Source of the DNA: an uncultured Bacteroidia bacterium
GTDB taxonomy: Bacteria > Bacteroidota > Bacteroidia > Bacteroidales > UBA932
DNA: 7,946 nt
Direction of reading: 5' to 3'
Assembly: GCA_902773305.1 (NCBI GenBank)
Contig: CACYEB010000090.1
Location: forward strand, 1 to 7,946
A program made the translations under genes and the position numbers. This document shows, one piece after another, positions 7,173-7,946 of this stretch. Below the pieces are notes generated by a model. It made no database searches. It worked only from the letters and a program-made list of their open reading frames with translations, and was not told the origin of the DNA. The stretch's first letter is position 1; the number at the start of each line of letters is the position of its first letter.

Positions 7173-7946
7173 ATTCAGAATCAACTCTTTCGTAACCCCG
7201 TCCCGCTCTATCGTAAGCACGATTTTTTCTCCGGGGCGATACTTGTTCAACGACACCTTGAGGTCTGCCGCAGAGCCTATCTTCTCGAAATTGAACTCCT
7301 TGAGGATGTCGCCCTGACGGATGCCGGCAGCCTCGGCCACGCTGTTCTCCATCACTTTGGCCACCACTATCCCCCGGTCGGTCTCGGACATGGATATGCC
7401 GAGCACTGCGCGTCTGACTTCACCGTAGTTGATAAAGTCGTCCGTCACCCTTTTGACTATGTTCACCGGCACTGCAAACGAATAGCCGGCATAAGATCCT
7501 GTCAGGGAAATGATAGAAGTATTGATGCCCACAAGCTGTCCGGCCGTATTGACCAGCGCACCGCCACTGTTGCCGGGGTTCACCGCAGCATCGGTCTGGA
7601 TAAACGACTCCACGCGATACTGACCGCTGTAGTTGGGGAAGGAGCGGCCCTTGGCACTTACTATACCCGCGGTGATGGTGCTTCGAAGGTCATACGGACT
7701 TCCGATGGCCAGAACCCACTCGCCCAGACGCAGGTTGTCGGAGTCACCCATCTGTATGGGAGTGCATCCGGCCGCGTCTATCTTGATCAGCGCCAGGTCA
7801 GTAGCAGGATCGGTCCCCACCAGGGTGGCGGTATATACAGAGTTGTCGTAGAGGGTGACTTCAAACTCGTCACCGCCCGAAACCACGTGATTGTTGGTCA
7901 CTATGTAACCTTCCGGAGATATGATTACGCCCGAACCGATACCTAC
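7167..7946 (-). CDS. HtrA/Do-family (Deg) serine protease, one PDZ domain, 5' end beyond window
   Basis: The last 259 codons are visible; the reading frame is open to the right edge, beginning VGIGSGVIISPEGYIVTNNH, so any start inside the window (such as GTG 7901) would delete part of the protease fold and is rejected. The catalytic triad is intact: His in TNNHVV (visible residue 20), Asp in TDLALIKID (50) and Ser in GNSGGALV (127). Other chymotrypsin-fold landmarks are LAIGSPYDL (79-87) and GYSFAVPVNIV (154-164). One PDZ domain follows (about 180-259) with LGISMSETDRGIVVAKV and GIRQGDIL, and the protein ends right after it with KELILNL. The family degrades or checks misfolded envelope proteins. 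Stopping after one PDZ resembles DegS-type architecture, whereas DegP/DegQ have two. A signal or membrane anchor would lie outside the window. The stop codon is 64 bp from rpoD, and no ordinary terminator lies between. Confidence 0.95.
   Translation of the reverse strand, partial: VGIGSGVIISPEGYIVTNNHVVSGGDEFEVTLYDNSVYTATLVGTDPATDLALIKIDAAGCTPIQMGDSDNLRLGEWVLAIGSPYDLRSTITAGIVSAKGRSFPNYSGQYRVESFIQTDAAVNPGNSGGALVNTAGQLVGINTSIISLTGSYAGYSFAVPVNIVKRVTDDFINYGEVRRAVLGISMSETDRGIVVAKVMENSVAEAAGIRQGDILKEFNFEKIGSAADLKVSLNKYRPGEKIVLTIERDGVTKELILNL

Noticed and set aside
7167..7901. Start of the HtrA protease at GTG 7901
   Set aside because: The frame continues open to the window edge and encodes the conserved GIGSGVIISPEGYI stretch before the catalytic His, so the true start lies outside the window.
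1..7946. CRISPR array, insertion sequence, prophage, tRNA or rRNA, toxin-antitoxin or defence genes
   Set aside because: Non-coding gaps total under 200 bases, no spaced direct repeats or terminal inverted repeats were seen, and all six genes belong to known core families.

Overview
The window looks like a piece of chromosomal core genome from a member of the Bacteroidota, most likely order Bacteroidales. The evidence is the short (286-residue) primary sigma factor with a typical Bacteroidales sequence, the rpoD promoter that matches the TTTG / TAnnTTTG pattern of this phylum, A/T-rich leaders with little Shine-Dalgarno signal, and a lipoprotein with an acidic run straight after the lipobox cysteine. 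Genus is not resolved. All six genes lie on the minus strand and there is almost no non-coding DNA. The only gaps are 879-896, 6103-free junctions aside 6166-6241, and 7103-7166.

Reading in the direction of transcription (right to left): 7946-7167 is the catalytic and C-terminal part of an HtrA/Do-family serine protease with one PDZ domain, whose 5' end lies outside the window. Next is a 64-bp AT-rich gap with the rpoD promoter, a 37-bp dyad and a short tandem repeat. Then comes rpoD (7102-6242), closed by a rho-independent terminator (6223-6189). Only 23 bp later a tightly packed four-gene run begins: an M3-family zinc peptidase made as a lipoprotein (6165-4075), an alanine/glycine:cation symporter (4074-2692), arginyl-tRNA synthetase argS (2702-897), and the first 292 codons of a YgiQ-family radical SAM protein (878-1), cut by the window edge just before its iron-sulfur motif should appear.

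The four-gene run has the spacing of one operon. The peptidase stop TAG directly abuts the GTG start of the symporter in the same frame. The symporter and argS overlap by 11 bp, and argS and ygiQ are separated by 18 bp with a strong ribosome binding site between them. A plausible but unproven theme is nutrient peptide use: an envelope peptidase releases dipeptides or amino acids, a cation-coupled carrier imports small neutral amino acids, and a tRNA synthetase feeds translation. The upstream htrA-rpoD pair is an envelope-protease / housekeeping-sigma arrangement, which I also recall from Bacteroides genomes.

I see no mobile element, CRISPR array, tRNA, rRNA, phage gene or defence system. The window is ordinary core genome; the most interesting parts are gene junctions and the rpoD control region. 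I found no support for a previously undescribed system.
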